A stretch of DNA of 64,000 bases from Camelus bactrianus (GCF_048773025.1 NC_133573.1:6401001-6465000), one strand, 5' to 3'; positions 34,240 to 45,905 are shown, numbered from the stretch's first letter. Made by a program: numbers and translations. The notes: generated by a model from the letters alone, not told the origin.

Positions 34240-35220
34240 GCTAACCACATGTGCTCTTAAAATTTGACAATATATTTATTTGCTGAATAAAGAATGGAAG
34301 AAGAAATCAGCTTGCGTAGATTTTGTTTTCAAGCTATCTATAAATAATAAGTTAAGGAAAACTTGCCTTTCTTATTTAAAGGTCTAAATTTAAATTCTTT
34401 ATCAAAATGCCTTTCACTGGGAAACCATAATTCAAAGACTTTTTTTTATTAGACTTCTTGAAAGTGTGTTTTTAATGCACATTCTGACTTGTTGCCAAAC
34501 CTCTTCTCTGAAACAGTAAAATTAGAGCCGCCCTCTCTTTAAAGAGTTGTATTTATTAGATTTTTACATATTGATACAGCACAATTTACCAAAATAAATC
34601 TGAGACTTGGCACATAGATCTTCCACACTCCCATTCTTTATATCCGAAGTCTCTACTGTAACTTCCTCTGACGCACGTTCAGAGAAGTCCCACAGCGAGG
34701 AACTTCTTTTCAAAAGGATCAGAGATACACCTTCAAGCATCACTTATCTGTGGCCAGCTTCCCTCTCCTCATCACTGTGGTTCCACTCGGGCCAGGGTAG
34801 CTGTGTGTACTTTATCTGACACTGAAATTTAAATGCAATTACCTTTTAAACTTAAACAGCCGTGAATGCAGCAAAATGTGCAGAGCCCGTAAACCAAATG
34901 CAAGGCCAATGTTTAAAACCTCTGGGGAAAATGTAGAAAGAAAGTCACCATTTTGCACTTTTTTCATGTTGTAGCCTTAAAAAGCTTTACTGAAAGACAA
35001 TTACTTCAAAGAAGATACCAACTTCTTCACCACCCATCTCTCTTTTCTAGCTAAAAAGCATCCTGGTTTCTACTGTTTCCAGGCCCATCTGTGCACCTGA
35101 ACTTTGAATAGGCAACATTTTGTACTAACTGTAAATGGAGTGAAACCTTTAAAAATTGTATACAAAAAGAAAAGACACAAATATAATACTTAAAAAAAGG
35201 AAGTTGATATCGTTCATTTG
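34240..35220. other. candidate conserved non-coding block
   Basis: Almost 1 kb free of recognised repeats. It is rich in AT-core transcription-factor-like words, such as ATGCAATTACC near 34833 and GACAATTACTTC near 34997, with CTTTGA-like and TTATCTG (GATA-type) words between. There is no open frame of note: the plus-strand frame at 34607-34819 is not recognisable. Its texture is typical of long-range enhancers, but conservation cannot be judged here. Confidence 0.3.
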
Positions 35221-35224
35221 CCTA

Positions 35225-35400
35225 CCATGCCTGAGGCACAAACATTTACTGAGCATTTACGAAATGCCAAGTACTATCTGGTGACTTTCCTAGGTTTATG
35301 CTTTTAGACATGTGGGACCAGTATGACCAGTATTAGAGGAATTGTGTAGAAAGGAGTTTAACCAACATGTCCATGTTTCCTCAGCTCAGACAAAGAGGAA
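35225..35400 (-). repeat. MIR, antisense
   Basis: TTTACTGAGCATTTACGAAA, TGCCAAGTACTATCTGGTG and a decayed right part identify it. Confidence 0.6.
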
Positions 35401-35934
35401 GACTTAACCCACGTTCTGCAAATCAAAAAAGAAAACGATCAATACTAGATTTTTACTTGGAAGTTCTATAGATGCCATTAAAATAACTATTTCCCTGAAT
35501 GGATGCTTTTTGTCATGGCAAGCTGTGTCTTCCCTGAGTCTTGAGAACAATCCAATCACTGTGGAAAGCAAGCCCCAGGCCACATTCCCAAATCCAAGTG
35601 CCAATGTTGGAGTCAAGGAGAAACGCCTCAACTTTGGAGCTGCCTGGGCTGAAGAGGCTCTGATGTGGAGATTATTCATTCAGACCTGGCTTGTTACGGA
35701 GGAAGGACTCACACCAGACCGTGGACAGCGCTCTCCACATAGCATTCAGCAGATACTGTGACCTGACGAGGAATCGGGGCTTGCTTTCCATTCTGGTGTT
35801 TCCCAGAGTTCCATAAAACACAGTACTCTTCAGCCAGTTTTCTTCACAGCTACAGTAAGCCAGGTCTACAGAAGGAAAATTTGACCTCATCCTTAAAATA
35901 TAGTTTTGAAGCTAAACTGGCCCTTATGGTAGCC
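35401..35934. other. non-repetitive sequence with a perfect 15-bp inverted repeat
   Basis: TGGAAAGCAAGCCCC at 35562-35576 is matched exactly in reverse at 35776-35790. The 199 bases between them carry no recognised element. No gene was seen. Confidence 0.5.
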
Positions 35935-36310
35935 TATAAGGTGGCCTCCAATGGTCCCCAACTCCTCATATACACACATTGTGTGCACTCCTCCCTCAAG
36001 TGTGGGCTGGATCTAGGGACTTACTTCTAATGAACAGCACATGGCAAAGGTGATAGATGTCACTTATGAGATTGTTGGCACTCATGGGGCTATAGGCAGA
36101 CACCATCAGTTACTCTCTGGTAGAAAGAGAGAAAGAGGACACATCGAGATAGAAGCCACAGTCTTTTTATAATCTAACATTGGAATTTATATCCATCACT
36201 TCTGCCATAGACCATGCGTTAGAAGCAAACACTGTGTAGAGTCCACACTCAATAGAAAGGACATGGGCTACACTTTTTGAAGGGAGAGATGTCAAAGAAT
36301 TTGTGGGCTT
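35935..36310. repeat. old LTR segments in head-to-head arrangement, ERVL/MaLR-like
   Basis: The left half (CTCAAGTGTGGGCTGGATCT, GGCAAAGGTGATAGATGTCA) is sense. The right half (CCACAGTCTTTTTATAATCT, CCATCACTTCTGCCATAG, CCACACTCAATAGAAAGGAC) is the same kind of LTR segment read backwards. They meet near 36080-36140. This is a fossil with no internal region, and the subfamily is uncertain. Confidence 0.55.
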
Positions 36311-39300
36311 AAAAATTAACCTAGCCCCCATCTGACTGGGTTACAAGGAAATTCTGCCGCTATTCGGGCCACGTTCCCTCTCCCAGATTCACTCCAGGAT
36401 TCATGGAAATTACTTGGCTCTGTGGAAAAAGAAGAAAAATCTCTCATCTTTAAAGCTGTGGTGAGCACAGCTGATCTCGTCATGGCCAAAGCCTGCAAGG
36501 TGTCTTGCAATTCACCTCTGCCTGCCACCTTTCATGTGTGGACCTCAGAGTGGTCACCAGGCAGGCAACCCCAGTGTCCAGTCAGACACTGCCTTCATCC
36601 TTCTCTGAGCCCCATCTCCTTTCAGAGGGCTAACACTGAGCAGTACAAGGGTATCAGCTACTCCAGCCCCAGACAGCATGAATCCCCACCAACCTGGGGA
36701 TCGTCCTTCCCCATCTGTCTAGGATACTGAGCACTGTGGCTTTGATGACATGGCTTCTCTCTGAAGCCTCTCTAGAAACAAGAACATTCCTGCCCTGGCT
36801 GCCCACCTAGAAGAGGAGAGAGAGGAAGGACATGTACCTGTCTCAAGTATCCTGCCATGTTACAGATATTTTTAGATTACCATGTAAAAGTCACACTCAC
36901 AAGCACAGAATGGTATGCTGTATGGAGTTGAAAACATTTAAAAGTGTTTATTGTCCCTTAAGGACGAAGAAGGTGTATAGGAAAGCTTGAAATATTTTGC
37001 TTTGAAAGAGAACTTTTGTAGCAGAAGAGGTTACGTGGTGGCCTTACAAAGCTTTTTCTCAGTAGACAAGGTCTCCTCTCATTCACAGTGAACCCCAAAG
37101 GTTTTATACCCTGCACATGTATTATTCTGAGTTCCTTTTGATCTCTGGCCTATTCACAAGTACTATCACTTCAATACCACTACGAGTTGTTCCATAGCAA
37201 TTCTTTGGGCAGAATTCCGCTTTGGAGCAAGAAGCCTGTACGCCGTGGAATCAGGCATATTCAGAAATATTCAGAATTACTCAACCATTGGCCAACACAT
37301 TCTTACTGCATTTTCTCAACAAGGTAAAAAAGTCAAAACATCCTCCATCCTGCTCGGTCTTGGAAGCCCCCTCCTCTCCTCGTGCCTCCTCAACCAAAAC
37401 CCGAACTCCGATGTTATTGTTTGTTTTCACTTCCTACTTTTTAAAGCACTCTCCAAGAAAGGTTAAGTGCACATAGTATCTTTCTCAAAGGGTTGAAATG
37501 ATATTTTAAAGGGCAGTTTAGCCAATTATTATGTTAGAGTACATTCTTTCTTGAAGAAATATCAGTCTTGTAGAGAATTTCTTCTGAGAAATGCAAGCAT
37601 GAAGGAAGGTTTTTCTTCAACCTTGGAAGTTTCAAATCATGTTAAAATAAAGAGGGGACATGTGGTTTGCGAATCAAGAGTTACTTGTCTTGGTTTGCCA
37701 TGGCTCACATGAATTTGACAAATGTGGGCTTTTCCACAGGCAGACACTTCATTCAGATATGATCGGGCCTGAGCCTCAAAGCCAGGCTTCCACAGTTAAC
37801 TCCTTGTAAACTAGTGTAGGACTCTCACTTGACCAGCTGAGAAATGTAATTCAGAAATACAATGTTCAGGCTTTGACCAGAGGGACCGTATTGTTTGAAG
37901 CATGCATCATTTTCATAAAAGGTCAGAAGTGGACCTGAAAGTTAGCGTGATGATGCGCTAATTTCATAATAAGTAAGGCAAGTCCTGTCTGGTTGCTGTG
38001 CCAACATATGCCCTTGGCATCACCTTTCTCACACACATGCGCCCACCGGCAGAGTCCATCCTTCAACCTTATTTTATTTTATTTTTTTAATTTGCAGCTC
38101 ACTAGTTTTAAACTGGCTAAAAGGAGCCCCCAAATTATATTTAAAAACAACAGAGAAAAAGTCTTCAGGCTACTTAAAGCTCGTGAGAATAATGCACTAC
38201 TAGATACTTTAAAGAATAACTGAAGCAAATGTACTAGAGCCAGACTTTCTGCTTTTCATAATGGGATGGACTAAATTGCCCATTATATAGGAATCACACA
38301 TAAAAGCCTTTCTCCACAGCAAGAGATGGCTCAAAGGAAGGGAGGATGAGTGGTCTACAGGCATGAACCACACCTCCTGAGTTCTGAGACCAGAAGTGAG
38401 CAGTCTGCATTTTAACTACCTCTTCCTGACATGAAACAGTATCCATGTGTCTCCCACTGAGGTAAGTCAGGTAGGCTCGGCTACAAAGATTTTTCTTCCG
38501 TCCTTCCCCCTCCCTTTTCCATTCCATCGGAAGGATGACAGGTCCCTGACGGCTCAGGTGAATCTAATTTAAAATCTGGACTCGGTGAGCCCCTCCCATC
38601 TCAGCCTTTCAGGGAGGGCATCTGTCAGCATCACAGCGAGGGTCCGTGGCGTGTTTACGGCTTCAGTGATGGGCTGCTCATCCCCACCGCAGCTGCGCTT
38701 GCTCCCTCGCCCCACCCCCATCTGCATGAAAACTACCCAACCAGATACTCTGACTTCCAGTGACAGATGAAAGCATGCTCTTGTCATCTCGCTGCCCTTG
38801 CCCCCCTCTTTCAGAGTACTGGGGGGCCATCAAAGTGTCATTCTAACCATCCCCTTGCCACTGTGCTACCGGTTTATCCATATTCTAAAGAAGCCATTCA
38901 TTCAGTCCCTCCCTCTTTCAACAGACATTATCAAGGGTCTCCCAAGGCCCCGTCATTGAAACACAGCCACAAGCACACCAGCCTGATCCATGACCTCATG
39001 GAGTTCACTTCTCTCACACTTTCCATATGAGTAGCTTTTTGACCTATTAGAAACCTCAGTGCCTATTAGTTTCCTAGAAATGAGTGGGAAATGACAGCTA
39101 AGTCTATGCTAAGAATTTCTTTTGCAGAGATTCCCAAGGGCTAAAAGAAAGAGACAGCAACCCAGCAGGACTTTCCCAGGATACGCTCATCACCCCTGAA
39201 ATGGGGAGAGGTAGAGGAACCAGCAAAACCTCCAGACTAGGAGTCAAGAGAAGCATTAGACACATTAACCATTGGGTCCTGCTCCATCAGGCCCACGTAT

Positions 39301-39334
39301 GTGCCAGAAATGCCCACAACTCTGGGCACAGGGA
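36311..39334. other. long mostly non-repetitive stretch, no gene seen
   Basis: Three kilobases with no clear interspersed repeat. The 102-codon frame at 36422-36730 and the two overlapping frames at 37222-37476 are not recognisable as proteins, and overlapping frames argue for chance. Confidence 0.45.
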
Positions 39335-39560
39335 GACAAACCAGTCAACCAGGATCCAGCTCTCAGGGCGCTGACAGTCTAGGTAGTACTGGCGTAGGGT
39401 GTGAGAGCAAATAAACAATAAACAGATCCACAGATGAAATATTTGCAGGTGAAATAAATTTGGTTAAAATAAGGAGGATAGGGAAGAAAATCTGGGAGCT
39501 AAGCCCAGCCCTTCACATCCTCTGGCCTCTGTGTCTTTATCTGTAAAATGGGTATGATTC
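39335..39560. repeat. L2-like fragment (antisense) followed by MIR fragment (sense)
   Basis: CTGGGCACAGGGAGACAAAC and TCTCAGGGCGCTGACAGTCT at 39335-39430 are a reversed L2 tail. CTCTGGCCTCTGTGTCTTTA and TCTGTAAAATGGGTATGATT at about 39490-39560 are the MIR core in sense. Confidence 0.6.
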
Positions 39561-39719
39561 TGGAAAATCTTCAAGACCCCTTCCCCTACACCTGAACCAC
39601 CTAGCCTGGTCAGTGCCAACCATCTAAATCTACCTGCCTGCTTCCTTTCTGCACCTTCTCAGAACACTCCAATCTGTCCACATGCTTGACCACTCATGAC
39701 CAGTGAGGAACATACAAAC
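39561..39719. other. non-repetitive or L2-like sequence
   Basis: The text resembles L2 weakly (CTGCCTGCTTCCTTTCTGC). No gene was seen. Confidence 0.3.
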
Positions 39720-39940
39720 AATTTCTCACATTCCTGAAGCACTCACAAGTTACAAAGAGCTTTCAAAGATATTACCTCATTTAATCACATCATCTTTACA
39801 CACAGGAGGACCAGGTCAGATGTTCTCTCTCTTTTATGGATAAAACCTTTCAAGACTCAGAAAGTGAAACCATTTGATAAAGATCTGAGAAGAAATAAGC
39901 AATTCAACTGAATTTAAATCCAGGCTTTCTAACACTGAAT
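39720..39940 (-). repeat. MIR, antisense
   Basis: AAGAGCTTTCAAAGATATTA, CCTCATTTAATCACATCATC and TTAAATCCAGGCTTTCTAAC follow the reversed MIR order. Confidence 0.7.
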
Positions 39941-40869
39941 TCCCTAGCTGTACAGATTACCCATCAGGAAATAAGTGTGAAAGGAAAGGACTGAGGAAGA
40001 GAGGACAAAGGAAGCAAGATCCCTGGTGGTTAACGGAAGGCAGTCCATGGGTGACAGTGTCATCAACACAGAGCTGAATTTACAACAAATGCATGAGAGA
40101 CAAAGCACCCGGGAGCTGCCACCTGGCCCAGCACTCCAGCAAACGGGCCTGGAGAATTCTACCTCTACCACAGACGTCCGGCCCCTTCACTGGCTCTGTG
40201 GCCCATGGAGTCTTTCTCCAGCTTCTGTCTGTGAACCAACAAAGCGCCCCATGCAGTAGGGTGCTGTTTAGAGAGACAAAGATACTGTTCACCAGCAAGT
40301 TTAAAAAACCTCTGAGGAGCGTCACACAGACTGGAAGCCAACCAGAAGTGAACCGGAAGTGAAACCCAATGTGAAACCCAACCTTCCGGTCATCAGAGTG
40401 TGACTTCCTGTCCAGCTACTTCCATTAAAGCTAAATGTCCAGCTCTTCTGACCTCTTCTGGTCAGAGCACTCTGAGAAACCACGTTCACGTGCAGAGAGC
40501 CGAGGAGACCCAGGTGAGCCTGGATTCTATCTCATCCGCAGTTTGCTTCCCACAGCAGGATAAAGCCAAACTAAAGTCCTCTGGAAATTATCGAGCCGGT
40601 TCTTTTTCTTACCCCTGAACCAGGTTCAGAGAAGTGAGATTATCACAAGGTCTTCTACGGTATTCACAAACCAGCAGACGCTGCTTATTAGGCTTTGTTA
40701 ATGAATAAAAGAGAAAGCGAGAATATGTATAAATGAAAAGCAATTGAAGGTTACATCTTAATAATGTAGCTGACTATTAGATACCTCACAAAAGACGTAG
40801 TTTTTTGCTTTGTTTCAGTTGAATTGGGTTTACTTCAGTACTTTTTCTGTACCCACCGGGCGGGTCATC
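39941..40869. other. non-repetitive sequence with an ETS-type site cluster
   Basis: Unique-looking DNA. Open frames of 67-89 codons on both strands overlap one another and are not recognisable. The ETS-like cluster at 40340-40390 is listed separately. Confidence 0.4.
40340..40390. promoter_or_regulatory. cluster of ETS-type motifs in a short tandem repeat
   Basis: Imperfect 11-12 bp units (AACCAGAAGTG, AACCGGAAGTG, AAACCCAATGTG, AAACCCAACC) are followed by CTTCCGGT in the opposite sense. ACCGGAAGTG is a near-ideal ETS-family site, and two such sites face each other about 30 bases apart. Binding is inferred from motif only. Confidence 0.3.
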
Positions 40870-41060
40870 TTGATTTCACAGTATCACATCTTCCTCATTG
40901 TCATTGCCATCAATGTTATCCTTACATATACCTTGGGAGTTTAGTCTTATTCCCTGCATCTTACAGAGGAGGCCTGTGGTTACTTCCCGAGGTCTCAGAG
41001 CTGCCCTAAGTGCAGAGCGAGAGTGTAGTTCTGTCTTCCTGCAAAGCCTGCACCCTTTAA
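40870..41060 (-). repeat. MIR, antisense
   Basis: TTATTCCCTGCATCTTACAG followed by AGGAGGCCTGTGG and GAGGTCTCAGAGCTGCCCTA matches the reversed MIR core, diverged. Confidence 0.6.
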
Positions 41061-41634
41061 AGCAGCATCTCCTTGGCAATAATCTGCTCTGTGCTTAGCC
41101 CATGTACAGCAAAGCAGGAAATGGCCTTTGTGTAGGGACTTGAAAAGCACCAATAACAACCCTTGCCCTCACTCCATCAAAAGTATTTTTCATACCAGGC
41201 TGTGAATTTGAATTAAAGCTTGAAGAGGTTGATCAAAAAGGAAATTCTTGTGGAGAGGAATGAACCTCTTAATTATTGTTATCTTTTATTCACCTTTTAT
41301 CCTAAAGGGCCAGGTTACTGTCAGTCTACTCTGAGAAGCCTGACTACAAAGGCAGGGTCATGTGTGGGGGCTTCAGGGAGAATGCCTCCAGAAAAAGAAA
41401 GTTCTGGGAAAAGTGAGGTCAGCAGGTGAGGTAGTTCATGAACAACTATTGTTCCAATGAGCCACGCCTCTCGGGGCTGGTTCCCACATGAAGTCCCCTT
41501 GCAAACTGAATCTAGCCTTGACCTGTGATGTTCAGTAACCAGAAGAATGGGGCAAAGGCCATCCTGGGCCAGTTCTGGGTCTAATAAATCCTGAAAGTTC
41601 CCACATCCTCACTCCAGCATCTTGCTTTTGGGAG
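41061..41634. other. non-repetitive sequence, no gene seen
   Basis: No recognised repeat, RNA or coding feature. Confidence 0.4.
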
Positions 41635-42065
41635 TTATGGTGGGTTAAATGATGCCTCTCTAAAAAGTTGTCCATGTCCTAAGCCCCAGAACCTCTGAAT
41701 ATAACTTAATTTGAAAAACAAAAAAAGCTTTCTTATAAATGGAATTCAGTTAAAGATCTTGAAATAGGTTCATCTGGTGAGCCCTGAATCCAATGACAAT
41801 GTCTTTATAAGAGAAGGGCAGGGGGAGATTTGAGACACAGAGGAGGAAAAGTCCACGTGGGGAAAGAAGCAGAGATTGGAGTGATGCTCTCAGCAGTGGA
41901 TGAACATTTGAAACCCACCAGATCCTAGAAGGGGCTTCTCCAGGATTCTGCTTACCTCTTGAGTCCAACTTCTGGATTCCAGGACTGTGAGAGAATAAAT
42001 TTCTGTAATTTTAAGCCATCTTGTGTGTAGAAATATGTTATGGCAGCCCCAAGAAGCTAGAACAG
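41635..42065 (+). repeat. old ERVL-MaLR LTR (MLT1-type), sense
   Basis: The order is ATGGTGGGTTAAATGATGCC, CATGTCCTAAGCCCCAGAAC, AGATCTTGAAATAGGTTCAT, AGATTGGAGTGATGCTCTCA, GGATTCCAGGACTGTGAGAG and TTATGGCAGCCCCAAGAAGC. It is a near-complete solo LTR of about 430 bases without an internal part. A fossil predating the camelid lineage. Confidence 0.8.
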
Positions 42066-42109
42066 GAGTCCTGAGGGTTCACATAAAAAGTGCATCTGTC
42101 CGATTGGGA

Positions 42110-42325
42110 AAACCATGTGGAGAGGAAAGGCTGTGAGATGACACAGCTTGCTGGTCTAGGCTCCATGACCCTAGTCCTGGTTGCTGGGTGACTACAGTCC
42201 TACAAGAGGCCACTAGCAAGGTCAGCAGGAGCTCACTGAGCCATGGGAAATAATTGAGTAATTGCTATTTTAAGCTACTAAATTTGAGGGGCTGTTTTAT
42301 GTAGCAACAGATCACTGAAAAGATA
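42110..42325 (+). repeat. old LTR 3' fragment, ERVL/MaLR-like, sense
   Basis: GAGTAATTGCTATTTTAAGC, TACTAAATTTGAGGGGCTG and TATGTAGCAACAGATCACTG are the 3' end of an old LTR. The left part is uncertain. Confidence 0.5.
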
Positions 42326-42634
42326 CCAGGGGCATGTCAAACAGGGAGAGATTTGGGGCCCCTGAGCACTAAAAACAAAGCATCACAATGGAAGGAGGAA
42401 CGTTGTCAGAGAATGAGGGTGAAGAAAATCTCATTGACCAGCATGTCACAATCCTGACCTGGCCTGGGAAATAGAAACAAATCTGTCACCAACACTCACA
42501 CATTGAGACCCCAGCCAGAGAGAGCAGAAAAGAGGTGTCTGTCCAGGTTGGGAATTGAAAAGGCAATAGTAACTTCAGGATGCAGGTGATGAAAACAGGC
42601 CATAGGAAAAGTGAATGCAAGGTGATGTCATGAG

Positions 42635-43115
42635 TGTTAGCTTCCTACTGCCACTGGAACAGACTACCACCAACTTAGTGGCTTAAGTCAACACAAAAGT
42701 ATTACAATTCTGGAGGTCAGAAGTCTGAAATGAGTCTCACAGGATGAAAATTAAGATGTTGGCAGGGCCGATCTCTCTGGAGGCTTAGAGTCTTCATTTC
42801 CTTGCCTTTTCCAGCTTCTAGATGCCACCTACACTCCTTGGCTTGTGGCCTCTTCTCCACTTTCAAAGGCCATCACTCCAACCACTGGTTTTGCCTTTCC
42901 ATCTTCTCTCTCTAACTCTGATCCTCCTGCCTCCCTCTTATCAACCTTGTGATTACAACACACCCACCTGGACAATCCACAATGATCTTCCCATCTCAAG
43001 ATCCCTAATTTAATCACACTTACGAGTCCCTTTTTGCTACATAAGTAACAGATTCACAGATGCCAGGGATTTGAGGGTGGGCATCTTCAGGGGGCCATAA
43101 TTCACCCTACTACAC
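42635..43115 (-). repeat. old ERVL-MaLR LTR (MLT1-type), antisense
   Basis: TTAGCTTCCTACTGCCACTG, TAGTGGCTTAAGTCAACAC, CAATTCTGGAGGTCAGAAGT, TCCTTGGCTTGTGGCCTCTT and CAGGGGGCCATAATTCACCC follow the reversed LTR order. About 480 bases, solo, no internal region. Confidence 0.75.
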
Positions 43116-43450
43116 CACCTTATATCTAATGAGCACTGATTAGGTGTTAAGTATTGAGCTCTTTTCCACCTTAGTCCTCTCAACAGCCCTATGAAAGAAG
43201 TATAAAGCTGAGGCTCAGCAAAGTGAGAATCTATCCAGGTTTACACAGCCTTGAAGAGGTTGGGGCAGGATTCCTATCAGCGTGCCTAAGCCCAGAGCCT
43301 GGCTCTCACTCTCTGCATGCCCTGCCCCTGTGTGCTACACTCCCCAAAACACCAGGAGTAGAATCACCATCAGCCAGTCCAGTTCTAATGTCGCCATCGT
43401 ACAGATAACCCAGAGAGGTAAAGTGACCTGGTGCGCCAGCAAGAAGCAAA
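43116..43450 (-). repeat. two MIR fragments, antisense
   Basis: TTAGTCCTCTCAACAGCCCT and GCTGAGGCTCAGCAAAGTGA lie at 43116-43290. CAGATAACCCAGAGAGGTAA and AGTGACCTGGTG lie at 43365-43450. Confidence 0.7.
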
Positions 43451-43454
43451 CAAG

Positions 43455-43720
43455 GCCAGTTTCATTCAGTCATTTGACAAATATTTGCTAAGGTCCTACT
43501 AAGTGCCAGACACTGGGGATTCCACAATGAATGAAACAGAGACCTCGCATTCCAGCAGGGGAGACATAATGTGTAATTAAACAATGCGAATTTGCATTGT
43601 CAGCCATAGATGAGTGTTGTGAAAAATATATAAAGCTGGACAAGAGAGTGATTGGGGCAAACTCAGAGGGAGTGATCAGGGCCTTTCTGATGAAATGAAA
43701 TTTGAGCAGAGATCAAGTCC
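43455..43720 (-). repeat. L2-like 3' end, antisense
   Basis: TTCATTCAGTCATTTGACAA, GGTCCTACTAAGTGCCAGAC and ACTGGGGATTCCACAATGAA are the reversed L2 tail. A less certain continuation follows to about 43720. Confidence 0.65.
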
Positions 43721-45149
43721 CAGCTCCAAGGAGCAAAGCCCAAGCTTCTTCCCTCTAAGAAACAAAATACAAAAGGAAAAAAAAAAGGAAAAGTCTCTCT
43801 CTGGAGGAATATTAATACTGAAGTACATGCATTTGCATTAAACAGACACAGTGGTAACTGCATACAGTTACATCTCAGTCAGGACTGCTTGGTTGGAGTT
43901 TGTCACAACAGTCAAGGAGGGATGGACGCCACATCATCGCACCAGAAAGCAGAGCTCTGCTACCACGCAGTGAAACATCACGTGTGTTTTTCTATTTGTG
44001 CAGAACAGACATCACATAAAATGCTTTCTTTCACTGTAAAGTGCTTAATTAGTTCCCACCAGGTTCCCAGCTCTGCAAGAGACTTCAAGTGGGATTAAAA
44101 TACCACAGAAGAGACAGCCCCAGCCCAAATGAGGAGCAAAGCTGGTTGTGTCCCAGAAGCTGCCATAAGTTCAGAGTTGCCTGGGCTTGGAGGGTCTTGA
44201 GAGAGAAGGTGGAACTTGAGCTCTAAAGTGGCTACATTATAGATACAAAAGTCAAAGGAAAGAGGGGAATGAGGAGTGATTTCTAAGCAGGAACACTGCA
44301 TAAATGGCCCATTGTGTTTTGGGAAGAGAAAGGAGGTCAGTCTGGCCATGCCAAACACTTAGTGATGGACTAACAGGTGGGCTCCCCTTGTGCGGAGCCT
44401 CTGGTGGCATCAGATTAGGCATGGTGGTGTGATAAGAGCAAAGTCCTTTGAAGAGCAATCTAGAAAGAGAACTGATGGAAAGGAGAAAAACATGAAAAAC
44501 TGAAGAACCACTTAGAGATCAGCGTTCCAATGGAAACTGGAAGAAGAGGTCGTGGATGTGACATATTTTAAAGGAAGGCTTGGTGGCTTCATAGCAGATC
44601 CACAAGGCTGGGAGGGTCTGTGTCTTCCAGATTCCTCTTTCTTACATACTTCTGTTTTTGATAGAACACAGAAGAGATTTGGAGCAGGTTTGGAGGGTGC
44701 AAAGGAAGCAATAGACATTTTGTAGCTGATCTGATTTGCCTCATTTGTGTGAAGTAGCACCTGGGTCTCAAATCACTCCACTTTCCCTAGATCTTCCCTC
44801 AACCTCTCCAACATCTGGGCCAGTTTCTGTAGGACACTCACATCACCAAAGTCAGAGGCAGTAAAAACTGACACAAGCTTCATTTCATCTTCATGGGTTC
44901 CAGCTTTCTCTATTGCTCTGCACTTTACATCCGTCTTACCTTTTCCACTGCGTGCCCTGTGGGCTGGAAACTCTAGCGTCAGGAAGAGCACAACAGTCTT
45001 ACCGAACATGTTCACCAGCTCCACAATCACATAACATCAAATCGTGCTAACAACTCATACATACATGCAGTGGTTCTGCCTTTCTAGTTTGACCCCCGCT
45101 GATACAGAAAGCCAATGAGATAAGATATTGAGGATTATTAATAATCATA
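43721..45149. other. non-repetitive sequence with an unrecognised 85-codon frame
   Basis: The minus-strand frame 44773-45030 encodes VNMFGKTVVLFLTLEF, then a basic patch (RSGKGKTDVKCR) and a helix-like C-terminus (LQKLAQMLERLREDL). I do not recognise it. Its length is within what chance gives in this window. No TATA box, intron or poly-A pattern supports it as a gene. Confidence 0.3.
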
Positions 45150-45290
45150 ATCAATAATAGTAAAACCAATAGCTGACATCTTTTGGAACACTTCCTATTT
45201 TTTCCAGTGCTATGCAAGATATTTTGCATAATCTCATGATTTCTTGCAATAACACTAGAAATGGCTCCTGCCATCCACAGTTTTCAGCTG
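45150..45290 (-). repeat. MIR, antisense
   Basis: AATAGCTGACATCTTTTGGA and GTGCTATGCAAGATATTTTG followed by CATAATCTCATGATTTC fit the reversed MIR tail. Confidence 0.6.
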
Positions 45291-45729
45291 GAGATCATCT
45301 TAGTAGTTCATAAATTTAGAAAGTTGCAATGCTCAATTCAAAGCTATATTCATCTAACTCTGGGGGATTGGTCAACACTAATACGTTCTGTCTGTACCAC
45401 AGCAGAGAGGAAGGACTAAAGCCCTAGGGTAGAGTCAGGTGCTGGAAGAATCTTGATGCAGTGGGCAGAGATGTGACACACCAAGAAAAAGGCTTAGTGA
45501 AGCACTGAGTGAAGGGAGGAAAAAGGATAAACGGAGGTGAAGATTATTGAGGACATCTTGAAGTTGAGATGATGAGAAATTTTTAAGGGTTTCATCCTAA
45601 TTTCCAGAAATTGTGTATTTATTTTGTTTCCTGAAGAATGTTTGGTTAGTTTTGGACTTGTAAGTAGGTATTCTAGTCTCATAAACAGTTGGATGAGAAA
45701 TCACATTGGAAAATTGTCAAATGAAATAT
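45291..45729. other. non-repetitive sequence, no gene seen
   Basis: No recognised feature. Confidence 0.35.
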
Positions 45730-45905
45730 ATCAACAAGTTTCTACTGTAGAGCACAGGGAACTATATTCAATATCTTGTAGTAACCTACAATGAAAAAGA
45801 ATATGAAAAGGAATACATGTATGTATATGGATGACTGAAACATGATGCTGTACACCAGACATGGATGCAACGTTATAAACTGACTACATACAACAATTTA
45901 AAAAA
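45730..45905 (+). repeat. L1 3' end of cetartiodactyl type, sense, truncated
   Basis: TCTACTGTAGAGCACAGGGA, ACTATATTCAATATCTTGTA and GATGCTGTACACCAGACATG match the last 180 bases of the copy at 6360-6860. It ends in a short A-rich tail. Confidence 0.8.
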
